From Ancylomarina sp048268005 (GTDB lineage: Bacteria; Bacteroidota; Bacteroidia; Bacteroidales; Marinifilaceae): a stretch of DNA of 64,000 nucleotides. The position numbers were made by a program, and so were the translations under genes. How positions within the stretch are numbered: the stretch's first letter is position 1; each line of letters begins with the position of its first letter. Positions 25,856-34,042 of this stretch are shown in pieces. The notes below the pieces were generated by a model. That model was not told the DNA's origin and searched no databases. It saw only the letters and a list, made by a program, of their open reading frames with translations. The stretch spans positions 1 to 64,000 of the forward strand of contig JBLWWJ010000005.1 of assembly GCA_048268005.1 (NCBI GenBank), given 5' to 3'.

Positions 25856-26410
25856 CTAAACTCCCTTTTGTTCAACTTCTATCAGCTTGGTAACATCATA
25901 ACCACGTTTCGTCAGTTTATCGAGACACTCCTGATAGACATCCTTATCCATTTGTGGGCTTCGGCTTAAAATCCATAAATAATTATCAGAGCGACTACCT
26001 ATGATAGCCCATTGGTAATTTTCTTCCAATTCCAAGACATAATAGTCACCATAAAATATCCAAAAGAAGGAAACTTTTAATTTTGCAGGTTCGTTTATCG
26101 GATCAGGAATCTTTGCCTTTCCTGTGGCTTCAGAGTATTCACCCGAAAGGCTATCCTTATAACCACTATTTACCACCTTTATTTTACCATCTTCACGCAT
26201 GGAATAGTTTGCAGTAACACCAACCAATCCGCGCTCAAATCGATGGTTGTAACGTGCAATTTCATACCAGGTACCCAGATATCTCTCAAGATCTAATTCC
26301 TTAACAACTGTTTTATCAATCATCGACTTTTGACTATTAAAACCATTACAAGCAATACCAATAATCACTAAAATAATGGCAACAAACGAAATTCTTATTT
26401 TATCACCCAT
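25856..26410 (-). CDS. Blc-type lipocalin, outer-membrane lipoprotein
   Basis: A 184-residue lipoprotein. MGDKIRISFVAIILVIIGIAC has a lipobox-type ending (IGIAC), so it is probably lipidated; an earlier in-frame ATG lies 14 codons upstream at 26452. Lipocalin signals: YLGTWYEIARYNHRFERGL (GxW motif), a central IPDPINEPAKLKVSF and YYVLELEENYQWAIIGSRSDNYLWILSRSP. Bacterial Blc proteins bind lysophospholipids and fatty acids at the outer membrane. The gene lies 3 bp upstream of the Fak fusion, so the operon may import and activate fatty acids; that link is inference. Confidence 0.88.
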   Translation of the reverse strand: MGDKIRISFVAIILVIIGIACNGFNSQKSMIDKTVVKELDLERYLGTWYEIARYNHRFERGLVGVTANYSMREDGKIKVVNSGYKDSLSGEYSEATGKAKIPDPINEPAKLKVSFFWIFYGDYYVLELEENYQWAIIGSRSDNYLWILSRSPQMDKDVYQECLDKLTKRGYDVTKLIEVEQKGV

Positions 26411-26610
26411 CACTATTATGTATTTTCTGATTTTCAAATAGGTCCGAAACATTTAATATGATCTCTTAATAACAGATTCTAGAAATTCATCAAGGAGATT
26501 CTTTATATTCTGTTTTACCATAAAAATGTCACTTATTAAATATAGTAAAAACCAAGCAGTTGATAATAGTAAAAAACAAATAAGAGTTAAAGAAGTCTAA
26601 TGCAAAGAAA

Positions 26611-26655
26611 AAGCACCTCCCTCTCCCAATAGTTATCGGGATAAGAGAAGTGCTT
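26611..26655 (-). terminator. Terminator of the DUF4139 gene
   Basis: AAGCAC (26611-26616) pairs with GTGCTT (26650-26655), and on the minus strand the stem is followed by TTTTC. The stem has internal mismatches. The minus-strand gene ends at 26685. Confidence 0.55.
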
Positions 26656-26684
26656 ACATTGTTTTACTGTTTGCCTGTTTTTAT

Positions 26685-28577
26685 TTATTCAATTATTAAT
26701 CGTCTTGATTTAGGATACTTCACAGAATATTTCAATTCCAATTCCTTTTTCTTAGTCGGCTCCAGGCTAAATTTCCATTTAATTTCACCCTGCTCCTTAT
26801 TAAGCTTGGCACCACTCATCTGTTGAATTTCAACCTCAATTTCCTCACGTTGAGAAACAGGAACCTGATCGAGCACAATCATGTCAATTGCCTGATTCTT
26901 ATTATTCTTAATAAGCGTTTTCCAGGCACGAGCCTCTTCTTTCTTAGAGCCAATGAATTGTCTTGTGGTGAAATTTTTTAGCTTTTCACGCTTTACACTA
27001 ACATTCTTATCGCTGCCCATTGAAATTTGTAGGGTATCCGATGCATTTTGAATATCTAAAAGTGTTTTTCCCACATAGGTTCCTTCAAAAAAGATATTGG
27101 CTTCGCCCTCTAACAATTGGTATTTTCCCCAATTATTCACATTAGCCATCAGGAAAGCATCCTGACTAATTTTAGGAATGCAAAAATACTGATAAGAGGC
27201 AGGCAGTTCGTAAACAGCCATATCAACCGAATAGTTTTTATTATTCGATTTCACGGAATAAGGTGTTTTAATCTCAAACTCAACATTGGTCTGTTTTTCC
27301 TTTGTCTCAAAAGGAATAGCCAGGCTTGAGTTACTTCTACTTTTAGCTCTTTCTTTTTTCTTAACAGACACACCAGCAACTCGACCTTGAAGTGCTCTCA
27401 TATTTCTCTTAGAGGCACCATAGGCTGTTACTACAACCTCATCCATACCTATGCTCTCTGTCTCCAAAGTAACATTCATGACAGAACTATTTACAGATAA
27501 AGTTTGAGATCTCATGCCAACGTAGGAATAAGTCAGTTGGTTCGAATTAGCGGGAAGCGTGATAGAATATCGACCATTGATATCCGTTACAGCTCCAATG
27601 GTTGAACCATGAACAACCACACTAACACCGGGAATAGCCAAACCATCGTCAGCGGAAACAACCCGTCCAATTACTGCATTAATTGTTTTATTGTATACAG
27701 GAGGGTGCGAATTGTAATCTAAAAAGTAGGTTTTAAGCTCAGGAGCCACACCCGATGTTTTAGGATTGGATGAAGAAAACTTTAGCTTCACATTATTCCA
27801 GGCCACCTTGGTATCCTGACGAAGATTGGCCTTATAAACCAACTCAAGTGGTTCATTGATGTTTTTAGCACGGATGTCATAGGAAGGAAACCAACCTGCA
27901 TTTCCAACAAAATAGGACAATTCGAATTTTGGTTTCGTTCTTGATTCTGCTTTTACCCTTACTACAATCTCTCCATTGGCATAAACTTTTTTACTACTAA
28001 GGGTTCTCAATTGCTTCTCAAGCTCTGAGCGTTTACTTCTCAAGTCCGATTGGCTGCCCTCTCTTTCAATCTTCTTCAATTTCAAGGCCGTCAACTTCGT
28101 ACTATAAAAATCAGAGGCTTCCTTCAGGTTGATCAGGCTAACTTGACTGTTCTTGCCACTTATGGCACAATTCTCTTTCAATAAGCTTAACTCTTCGCTG
28201 ATAATCGACAAGTAGGTTTCTTCCAATTTCAGTTGCTTGTTTAAATTCTTAAGCTTGGCTTCAATCGCCTTGATCTCCTCTGACTTCTCAAGCTTATCGA
28301 TAAAATTTTGCTGATGATTAACTGATAAAACCGTTACATCACCAATTGCCTTTAGCTGTACACTTTTGGCATCGATAAAAGGTGAAAGGTTGACAAACTT
28401 TAAAAGGCTAATACCAGGCATTAGCTCAATTGATTTTTCACGAGAAAGCTGAGCCCCCTCAATAAATACAGTAGCAGCCTTCACCTCTGTTTTCACTTCT
28501 TTCACCTGTAATTCGCTTGCATAGGTCTGACTAAAGAGCAAGCACAAAACAATTAGATTTAATACTTTCATTTTCAA
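26685..28577 (-). CDS. DUF4139 (MuiA-like) protein with SusC-like insert
   Basis: A 630-residue exported protein: signal peptide MKVLNLIVLCLLFSQTYA, an N-terminal DUF4140-like domain with VFIEGAQLSREKSI, a coiled-coil (about 95-195, rich in K, E and L), and a DUF4139 beta domain split in two (about 205-290 and 420-630). Between them (about 302-405) sits a carboxypeptidase-regulatory domain (VIGRVVSADDGLAIPGVSV), then MDEVVVTAYG and ALQGRVAGV. The last two phrases are the start of SusC-type TonB receptors. The MuiA family has an unclear role in surface or mucoid phenotypes. The insertion is in frame and not a frameshift. It shares a transcript with the TlpA gene upstream (18 bp). Confidence 0.82.
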   Translation of the reverse strand: MKMKVLNLIVLCLLFSQTYASELQVKEVKTEVKAATVFIEGAQLSREKSIELMPGISLLKFVNLSPFIDAKSVQLKAIGDVTVLSVNHQQNFIDKLEKSEEIKAIEAKLKNLNKQLKLEETYLSIISEELSLLKENCAISGKNSQVSLINLKEASDFYSTKLTALKLKKIEREGSQSDLRSKRSELEKQLRTLSSKKVYANGEIVVRVKAESRTKPKFELSYFVGNAGWFPSYDIRAKNINEPLELVYKANLRQDTKVAWNNVKLKFSSSNPKTSGVAPELKTYFLDYNSHPPVYNKTINAVIGRVVSADDGLAIPGVSVVVHGSTIGAVTDINGRYSITLPANSNQLTYSYVGMRSQTLSVNSSVMNVTLETESIGMDEVVVTAYGASKRNMRALQGRVAGVSVKKKERAKSRSNSSLAIPFETKEKQTNVEFEIKTPYSVKSNNKNYSVDMAVYELPASYQYFCIPKISQDAFLMANVNNWGKYQLLEGEANIFFEGTYVGKTLLDIQNASDTLQISMGSDKNVSVKREKLKNFTTRQFIGSKKEEARAWKTLIKNNKNQAIDMIVLDQVPVSQREEIEVEIQQMSGAKLNKEQGEIKWKFSLEPTKKKELELKYSVKYPKSRRLIIE

Positions 28578-28595
28578 ATAGCTTATATGAATACC

Positions 28596-29726
28596 TTATC
28601 TCTTACTAATATCACCTCGAATAATCTGCTCAATTTCTTCAAGGTCCTTATGTGGATTTCCAATAAGAAGCACCTTATTGTTCTGATCTATCAAAACCAC
28701 ACGAGGATAAGTTCGATTATCATTGAATATGGAGATCAACTTATCAGTCGCATAACCATGTTGCCAATTCATACCTTTCTTCTTAATTACACCTTTTATT
28801 TTCGCTTCAATTTTATCACGAGAGTTCAAAGAGATGATAGACAGTTCATCCTGATTGAATTTTTCACGTAAAGCTTTTATCTTAACTGTTGCTGCCAAGC
28901 AAGGCATACACCAGGTACCCCAAAACTCCATCATGGTATACTTACTCTTCTGCGTGGTTTCATACAAATGTTTTGTTCCCTCTCCCAATACCTCACGATA
29001 ATAAACATCAGGGGCAAGTTCACCGACCTTAATCACAGCATCGCCCAATTTACTATTTTCAGCAAGGGGTTCGTATTTCCATTTAATATCCGCTTCGGTA
29101 TTTTTCTTAATAATCTCAGAAAATTTAATATCAGGTAATTCTTCAATAGAAACAGCTCTTTTTTCTATTCTTTGACTATTCTTAAAAAATATGACTCGTT
29201 TTAAGATTAACTGATTATTCATAAAGATCTCAGAATCCTTTGTATCAGGCAATACTTGATCCACATCAGCTAACCATATCTTTCTCCAGCTTTTCTTCCT
29301 TTTTGAGATCCAAGCCTTACATTTTCGCCCTAAAATAATTTCATCCTCGCTTTTAAGTCGTTTGTAGGACTTAAATTTCTTATACGTGTTATAAGAAAAG
29401 TCCTTCCAATCCCCAATCTTACCTGAAATCATATCTATTCTTTGTAAATTGTCCTTTGTTGACAACTCTAACTCTTTTAAAATTTCTTCTGTTCTGTAGT
29501 AATGATATATTAAGACAGAATCATCTTTTACCAGATATTTCTCTTTCACTGGCCCCATTATCATATCCAAAATATCTAATCCATGATACTTCTCAACATA
29601 CTTGATACTATCAGCCTTATTTTCAAAAGTTAATTTTCTAGCATAGGTAATACTCGCATTAAAATGTTGCTGAGCCTGAAGCTGAAGAACTAAGACAAAA
29701 GTTGCAAACGTTAAAAGGTATTTCAT
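28596..29726 (-). CDS. TlpA-like thioredoxin domain protein with GLPGLI-like N-terminus
   Basis: A 376-residue exported protein with signal peptide MKYLLTFATFVLVLQLQAQ. The N-terminal half (about 20-235) is a beta-rich domain with EIILGRKCKAWISKRKKSWRKIWLADV-type strands, resembling DUF4412/GLPGLI-like domains. The C-terminal half (about 240-376) is a thioredoxin with FWGTWCMPCLAAT (CxxC) and RVVLIDQNNKVLLIGNP. TlpA-like proteins keep envelope thiols reduced. It ends 18 bp before the DUF4139 gene. Confidence 0.82.
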   Translation of the reverse strand: MKYLLTFATFVLVLQLQAQQHFNASITYARKLTFENKADSIKYVEKYHGLDILDMIMGPVKEKYLVKDDSVLIYHYYRTEEILKELELSTKDNLQRIDMISGKIGDWKDFSYNTYKKFKSYKRLKSEDEIILGRKCKAWISKRKKSWRKIWLADVDQVLPDTKDSEIFMNNQLILKRVIFFKNSQRIEKRAVSIEELPDIKFSEIIKKNTEADIKWKYEPLAENSKLGDAVIKVGELAPDVYYREVLGEGTKHLYETTQKSKYTMMEFWGTWCMPCLAATVKIKALREKFNQDELSIISLNSRDKIEAKIKGVIKKKGMNWQHGYATDKLISIFNDNRTYPRVVLIDQNNKVLLIGNPHKDLEEIEQIIRGDISKR

Positions 29727-29765
29727 ATTAATTAAGTTTATAAATGATTCATTTAAATTAAAACG

Positions 29766-30557
29766 TTAAAGCTTCCTAGCTTTCACCGAATACATATACG
29801 GAATCTTATCACCATATTTTTCAGAAACCCACCTCCCATTTTCACTTTCAATAAGATTGGGAAAACAGTTATAAACCTGATAAGGGAATTCATTAAGGAA
29901 TTCTATTCTCATACCATTGGAGATTAAACTGTTTAAAACTTCGCTCAAGCTATGGTGCCATTCAATATGCTTTAGATTCTTATTGGAAACTTCAGATTTG
30001 TCTGTGTATGACTTTTCAACGACAGTTTCCAGTGCCTTTGATTTGAAATAACTATCCCTTATCTCAAACTCATCGTTGAGGGTGTATATGAAGGGATGAA
30101 ATTCTACCATATAGAATATGCCATTGGGTTTCAGGCATCGGCTGATAAGCTTCGCCCATTTATCAAGGTCGTCCAACCAATTAATGGCCCCATAAGAAAC
30201 GTAAACAATATCAAAAGTCTCATCTAATACATCCTCAATATCATACACATTCGAACGAATAAAGCGTGCCGGAATCTCCAGCTCATGAGCCAATTCCTGG
30301 GCTTTTTGTATCGAAGCATCAGATATATCAACACCAAGAACTTCGGCCCCTTCTCTGGCTAATGATAAAGTATCCATCCCAAAGTGACACTGAAGGTGAA
30401 GCAATTTCTTCCCTTTTAAATCACCTAATTCTTCTAATTCAATATGATTCAGCGAGGTTTTCCCTTTCTTAAAACCCTCAACATCATAAAAACTAGATTC
30501 TGTATGCAAGGCTGTTAATTCGTTCCAGCTCTCTCTATTGTGTTCAAAACTATTCAT
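29766..30557 (-). CDS. Class I SAM-dependent methyltransferase
   Basis: A 263-residue cytoplasmic methyltransferase. SAM motif I is LLHLQCHFGMDTLSLAREG with GVDISDASIQKA, the acidic motif II region is VLDETFDIVYVSYGAINWL, and the post-III region has YMVEFHPFIYT. The N-terminus (NSFEHNRESWNELTALHTESSFYDVEGF) fits the family of unassigned class I enzymes found in Bacteroidota. It lies alone, with 40-80 bp gaps to its neighbours. Substrate unknown. Confidence 0.85.
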   Translation of the reverse strand: MNSFEHNRESWNELTALHTESSFYDVEGFKKGKTSLNHIELEELGDLKGKKLLHLQCHFGMDTLSLAREGAEVLGVDISDASIQKAQELAHELEIPARFIRSNVYDIEDVLDETFDIVYVSYGAINWLDDLDKWAKLISRCLKPNGIFYMVEFHPFIYTLNDEFEIRDSYFKSKALETVVEKSYTDKSEVSNKNLKHIEWHHSLSEVLNSLISNGMRIEFLNEFPYQVYNCFPNLIESENGRWVSEKYGDKIPYMYSVKARKL

Positions 30558-30638
30558 CTGCTATTATTTACTGTGTTTAAACATTTTACTAAGCTCGTAC
30601 TAGCGTTTTTTTTATTCTTAATCATGTCTAATAATGCC

Positions 30639-31736
30639 TTAGTCAATGATTCCCTTTAATAAGGTATTGGTGCTATCCTTTACCAAAACATAAATCTGAT
30701 TTGTTTCTGGATTGACATCAAAGAATTTAATATTTCTATCAAACTTCCATCGTTTTAGAGGATGACCTTCCCAATCAAATTGTAAGAGTGTTGGAAACGC
30801 TCTATTTTTCTTGCAAGTCTCATCAGGCTTTGTTCCGCAAGGGATAATTTCATTCCCTGAAAAGAGTAAATAAACATGGTTTTGAGTTGCTTTAACATCG
30901 TAGAAGCCCTCTAACGCCCCTTTAGCCAATTGAAATGGTCTTACCGAAAATCTTCTCTGTTTGTCACTAAGAATTTCAACTTTGGGAACAAAATATTCTT
31001 TTCGATTAATTTCAACAGAATCTTTACTTAAGTCTATAAAATCTATAACGCCCCCTTTATAAGAAGCATAGACAGCCATTTTAGAATCAGGGCGAAGTAC
31101 GATTGCTCCCTGCATTGCCATAAAACACTCACCACTAGAAAGCGTATCTCTTTCTACAAAATCGGAGTGTTTTCCAAAATAAGATGAGGCGCCTGACTCC
31201 AAATCACGAATCTGATATTTTTCATCTCTCCCTTTGAAAATCCCATCCAAAAGAATTCTACATGAATCTATACGCACAAGAACACCTGGCTTGCTCTTTT
31301 TTTTATTGTAAACCTTCTTCTTTATCTTTTTCAACTTTAGTTTAGAATCATCCAAATCAAAGAATACAATCTTACGAAGGAGATCATCATACACAAACAA
31401 AGAATTATCTGTATAATCTTCTCTTAAGGAACGTGGTGATAAAAAATGACATGAACCGATACCTTTTGATATCTGATGATCTATGGTTTCTTTTTTAAGG
31501 TCTGCAACTGCAAGAAATTTATTTGAATTAGAATAATCAATCGTGATCAAATGCTCCTTATAATAGGTTAGACATATTGGGTCTACTATGGGATCACTAT
31601 CGACAAACTCCAGTTTAGTTAATTTAATGAGACCAGCATCTTTAAATTGACTTAACAGCGCTATTCTTTTGGGATTGGTGAAAGCTAACAAGCCCATCAT
31701 AACTACTATGAATAAAATCTTATATAACCTTCTCAT
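30639..31736 (-). CDS. BF3164-type 6-bladed beta-propeller lipoprotein-like protein
   Basis: A 365-residue exported protein with a basic N-terminus and hydrophobic signal segment (YKILFIVVMMGLLAF). It shows repeated WD/NHL-like short beta blocks, e.g. LSPRSLREDYTDNSLFVYDD, ALEGFYDVKATQNHVYLLFSG and IKFFDVNPETNQIYVLVKD, the pattern of the TolB-like propeller family with YxLFSG-type blade closers. No lipobox is clear. Function unknown; such proteins sit in the periplasm or on the surface. It lies 38 bp from the TonB-domain gene. Confidence 0.7.
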   Translation of the reverse strand: MRRLYKILFIVVMMGLLAFTNPKRIALLSQFKDAGLIKLTKLEFVDSDPIVDPICLTYYKEHLITIDYSNSNKFLAVADLKKETIDHQISKGIGSCHFLSPRSLREDYTDNSLFVYDDLLRKIVFFDLDDSKLKLKKIKKKVYNKKKSKPGVLVRIDSCRILLDGIFKGRDEKYQIRDLESGASSYFGKHSDFVERDTLSSGECFMAMQGAIVLRPDSKMAVYASYKGGVIDFIDLSKDSVEINRKEYFVPKVEILSDKQRRFSVRPFQLAKGALEGFYDVKATQNHVYLLFSGNEIIPCGTKPDETCKKNRAFPTLLQFDWEGHPLKRWKFDRNIKFFDVNPETNQIYVLVKDSTNTLLKGIID

Positions 31737-31773
31737 TATTGAATGGATTTGTGCTGACAGTCTTGTGCCTCTA

Positions 31774-32463
31774 CTAGCGTGAAAATCTTGAATTCCATTT
31801 ATTAACCGTTTTATTTACATATTTATTTACATAATCCAATCTTTCTGATTCGGTAGAAAAACGATAAACTATCGGAACACATAATGTAATTGGGCTTGGA
31901 ACACATCTTTTTATATAAGGTAGAGTGTGGTATTTCTTTAAGAGTTCATTTGCCGAATAATCAATATGTTTAGATCCAGAGGATTTCATCATTTTATAAT
32001 TTACCAACTTACCTGCTTCGTTAAATTCCATATGCATTAGAACAGTTCCACTCTGATTTTTCATAGCTGCACTCATAGGATAGACAAGTTTTTTACTTAT
32101 GCTAGCTGTAAGGTAGTCTAACATTTTTTTTTCTGTTGTGATACCATATTTATTAAGGAGTTCGGTTTTCTTACAATTAACAATGCTGTCAGATTCATAT
32201 TGAATCGTTAACAATAACTCTTCTTTATAATAATAATGCCATTTCCCAGTTTTCATATTGTTCTTATAACTCCCCTCAAAGATTTTCTTTCTATTGTGCT
32301 TACAAATAAAAAGACCTTCCTTTAACTTGGTAGATTTATTGATTTCATAAATATACTTTATTCCATTTGAGAAATACTTTTTCCTTTTTACTACCGGTTG
32401 ACTATAAGAAACACCTGTACACAAAATTATTACGGCCAGTGCAAGTTGTATCTTCTGAATCAT
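31774..32463 (-). CDS. TonB C-terminal domain protein
   Basis: About 229 residues if started at MIQKIQLALAVIILCTGVSYSQ, a good signal peptide (ATG 32461-32463). A longer frame starts at 32520 and would run into the palindromic element at 32516-32615, so I prefer the shorter start. The N-terminal half has a MORN-like GLFICKHNRKKIFEGSYKNNMKTGKWHYY pattern. The C-terminal half is a TonB C-terminal domain (SKKLVYPMSAAMKNQSGTVLMHMEF, DYSANELLKKYHTLPYI). The usual N-terminal membrane anchor of TonB is replaced by a signal peptide, as in several Bacteroidota secreted TonB-domain proteins. It is at the end of the first array of palindromic elements. Confidence 0.75.
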   Translation of the reverse strand: MIQKIQLALAVIILCTGVSYSQPVVKRKKYFSNGIKYIYEINKSTKLKEGLFICKHNRKKIFEGSYKNNMKTGKWHYYYKEELLLTIQYESDSIVNCKKTELLNKYGITTEKKMLDYLTASISKKLVYPMSAAMKNQSGTVLMHMEFNEAGKLVNYKMMKSSGSKHIDYSANELLKKYHTLPYIKRCVPSPITLCVPIVYRFSTESERLDYVNKYVNKTVNKWNSRFSR

Positions 32464-32515
32464 TTTACATTTCACATAAAGCTTTATCATTGGATATATA
32501 TTGTATTTTTCAATT

Positions 32516-32615
32516 AACACTAAGAGGCTTTCTAAGCTTATTGGGCTTCCATCCCTACACTTCCCGAATCGGAATCAAGCTACTCGCCACCACCCATGAC
32601 AATTTAGCTTTTGCT
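32516..32615. repeat. attC-like palindromic element A
   Basis: About 100 bp. The inner part carries CATCC...CACTTCCCGAATCGGAATC followed by a conserved CCACCCATGACAATTTAGCTT, closed by GCT (32613-32615) in place of GTT. The left side starts at AAC (32516-32518). The stop codon TAA of the 32604-33251 gene is inside the element. It aligns with elements C and E over the whole length. The GTT to GCT change may mean it is inactive. Confidence 0.65.
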
Positions 32616-33251
32616 ATGGGCTATTTTTCCTTTTTTATTCATCCATATTTTCATTGTAAAACCAAAAGCCAAGCCAGCTATCAGCCAGATAGGGATTCCT
32701 ATCAACATACTCTTTTGCGTCATTTCTTCTTGCATAATGAGTGGAAATATAAAAGTCATAACCAGGTACATAAACAAGCCCCAGATCAAGCCCATTATTA
32801 AGCCACTTTTAGCTGTCATTTTCGCTGTAACTGGTTCCAGGTTTAAATTCTGATACCTTTCAGGCTGTTTGTCTAACCAGTTTTGCTTTAGGGATTTTCT
32901 AAACCAGCCCCAAATCGGGAAGGTAATGGCTAAAACGATTAAGGAAGTCAAGTTCCTTTGTACAGGAATTATTCTGGAACATTTATCACAATAGAATCCA
33001 AACCAGTTTTTTAAGGCCGTTTTGTTTTGAGTTGAATACTTCAATCCTGAATGCAGTTCTCCACAGTGAGGACATGGTATTAAGGAGCGCTGACTAAAAG
33101 GTTTAGCCCCTTCCCGCTCGATCAACATCACTTTGGGAAGTGTTTGTCCCAAAATCAGTTCATTAATCACCAAGCCAGGATTAAGTATCCAATGTAAAAC
33201 AACGGGACTTTTCCAATCCCAAATTTTGTATTTTTCCTTGTCGTATTTCAT
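32604..33251 (-). CDS. Zinc-ribbon membrane protein of unknown function
   Basis: A 215-residue protein. The N-terminal half has a zinc-ribbon-like CPHCGELHSG...GFYCDKC (four Cys as two CxxC pairs, near residues 60-93). Two or three hydrophobic segments follow (about 105-122, 148-170 and 178-198). The end MNKKGKIAHSKS uses codons that lie inside palindromic element A, so the stop codon is shared with the repeat. It is the second gene of the first array, bounded upstream by element B. I know no family. Confidence 0.7.
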   Translation of the reverse strand: MKYDKEKYKIWDWKSPVVLHWILNPGLVINELILGQTLPKVMLIEREGAKPFSQRSLIPCPHCGELHSGLKYSTQNKTALKNWFGFYCDKCSRIIPVQRNLTSLIVLAITFPIWGWFRKSLKQNWLDKQPERYQNLNLEPVTAKMTAKSGLIMGLIWGLFMYLVMTFIFPLIMQEEMTQKSMLIGIPIWLIAGLAFGFTMKIWMNKKGKIAHSKS

Positions 33252-33278
33252 TCTGTTTTCTTTTTTATATGGACAAAA

Positions 33279-33378
33279 GGGGCTTGCTGGTCACAACTTA
33301 CCCGGGTTAATTACACGACACTTTCAATGCCTGCCTCGAGACTTCTGGGGCACCGCCCATGACAATTTAGCTTTTGTT
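33279..33378. repeat. attC-like palindromic element B
   Basis: The right arm (CACCGCCCATGACAATTTAGC...TTTTGTT, about 33350-33378) is the same as in elements C, D, E and F; the interior (CGACACTTTCAATGCCTGCC...TTCTGGGGCACC) matches element D. The GTT at 33376-33378 begins GTTATGTGC, the exact reverse complement of GCACATAAC at 33936-33944 on the far side of the next gene. The left outer arm is not recognisable, so the boundary is approximate. Confidence 0.65.
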
Positions 33379-33401
33379 ATGTGCTGGTATTACTACTCCT
33401 T

Positions 33402-33905
33402 CTAATTCCTAATATTTTCCAACAACTCAGGGTTTGTTAAAAGTAAATACCCGAATAAGAAAATAAGGATTCCAATAATACTTGTAATAATAATTTCTGA
33501 TTTAACACCAGTTTCAAGAACACTCATTTTCACATTCGATGGATTATAAAAAACAGTTATTTTCTTTCCTTCTGGATATTTTGCAACCGTTCTTAAACTA
33601 TTACGTTTCTTAAAATTACTCATCAAAGAACTACCGAAGTATACTCTTTTCGCACAGTATTCTATTCCTTTAATGACATACTTGTATTTGACTTTGGGTT
33701 TAAAAATTCTTTCGGAGTCTCCTGAAGTCCCAAATTCAATAAATTCAGATTTTAATATTTCACCTTCAGTTTTATTCCAGCTTTTAGCGTGTTTACCTCT
33801 AATTATGGCCAGAATACTTAAGGTAAAGGTTATAAACCCTGCCACAACTATTAGAATTTTCACTAATTGGGCCATGTTCAAATGGTTGAAAATTTCAGAA
33901 TCCAT
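33402..33905 (-). CDS. DUF3592 family membrane protein
   Basis: A 167-residue protein with two hydrophobic helices (about residues 11-31 and 139-159) around a beta-rich core. The core has KSWNKTEGEILKSEFIEFG, KPKVKYKYVIKGIEYCAKRVYFG and KYPEGKKITVFYNPSNVKMSVLE, the pattern of DUF3592. Function unknown; family members are often found in cassettes and accessory regions. It is flanked on both sides by exact 9-bp reverse complements (33376-33384 and 33936-33944), the best evidence that it is one cassette of 569 bp. Confidence 0.82.
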   Translation of the reverse strand: MDSEIFNHLNMAQLVKILIVVAGFITFTLSILAIIRGKHAKSWNKTEGEILKSEFIEFGTSGDSERIFKPKVKYKYVIKGIEYCAKRVYFGSSLMSNFKKRNSLRTVAKYPEGKKITVFYNPSNVKMSVLETGVKSEIIITSIIGILIFLFGYLLLTNPELLENIRN

Positions 33906-33941
33906 ATAAAATCTTTTATTGGTTTATTTTAGCCTGCACAT

Positions 33942-34031
33942 AACGGTCTTACTAAATTTACTGGACTTCCATCCCGACACTTCCCGAATCGGAATCAAGC
34001 TAGTCGCCGCCCATGAAATTTAGCTTTTGTT
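33942..34031. repeat. attC-like palindromic element C
   Basis: The left arm AACGGTCTTACTAAATTT (33942-33959) pairs with the right arm AAATTTAGCTTTTGTT (34016-34031) through CTAAATTT/AAATTTAG and the AAC/GTT ends, with an unequal internal loop between, as in the R-box/L-box layout of attC sites. The interior forms an imperfect ATCCCGA...TCGGAAT hairpin. Its left outer bases pair with element B across the 33402 gene and its right outer bases pair with 34868-34876 across the next gene. Confidence 0.75.
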
Positions 34032-34042
34032 ATAGGCTTTAA

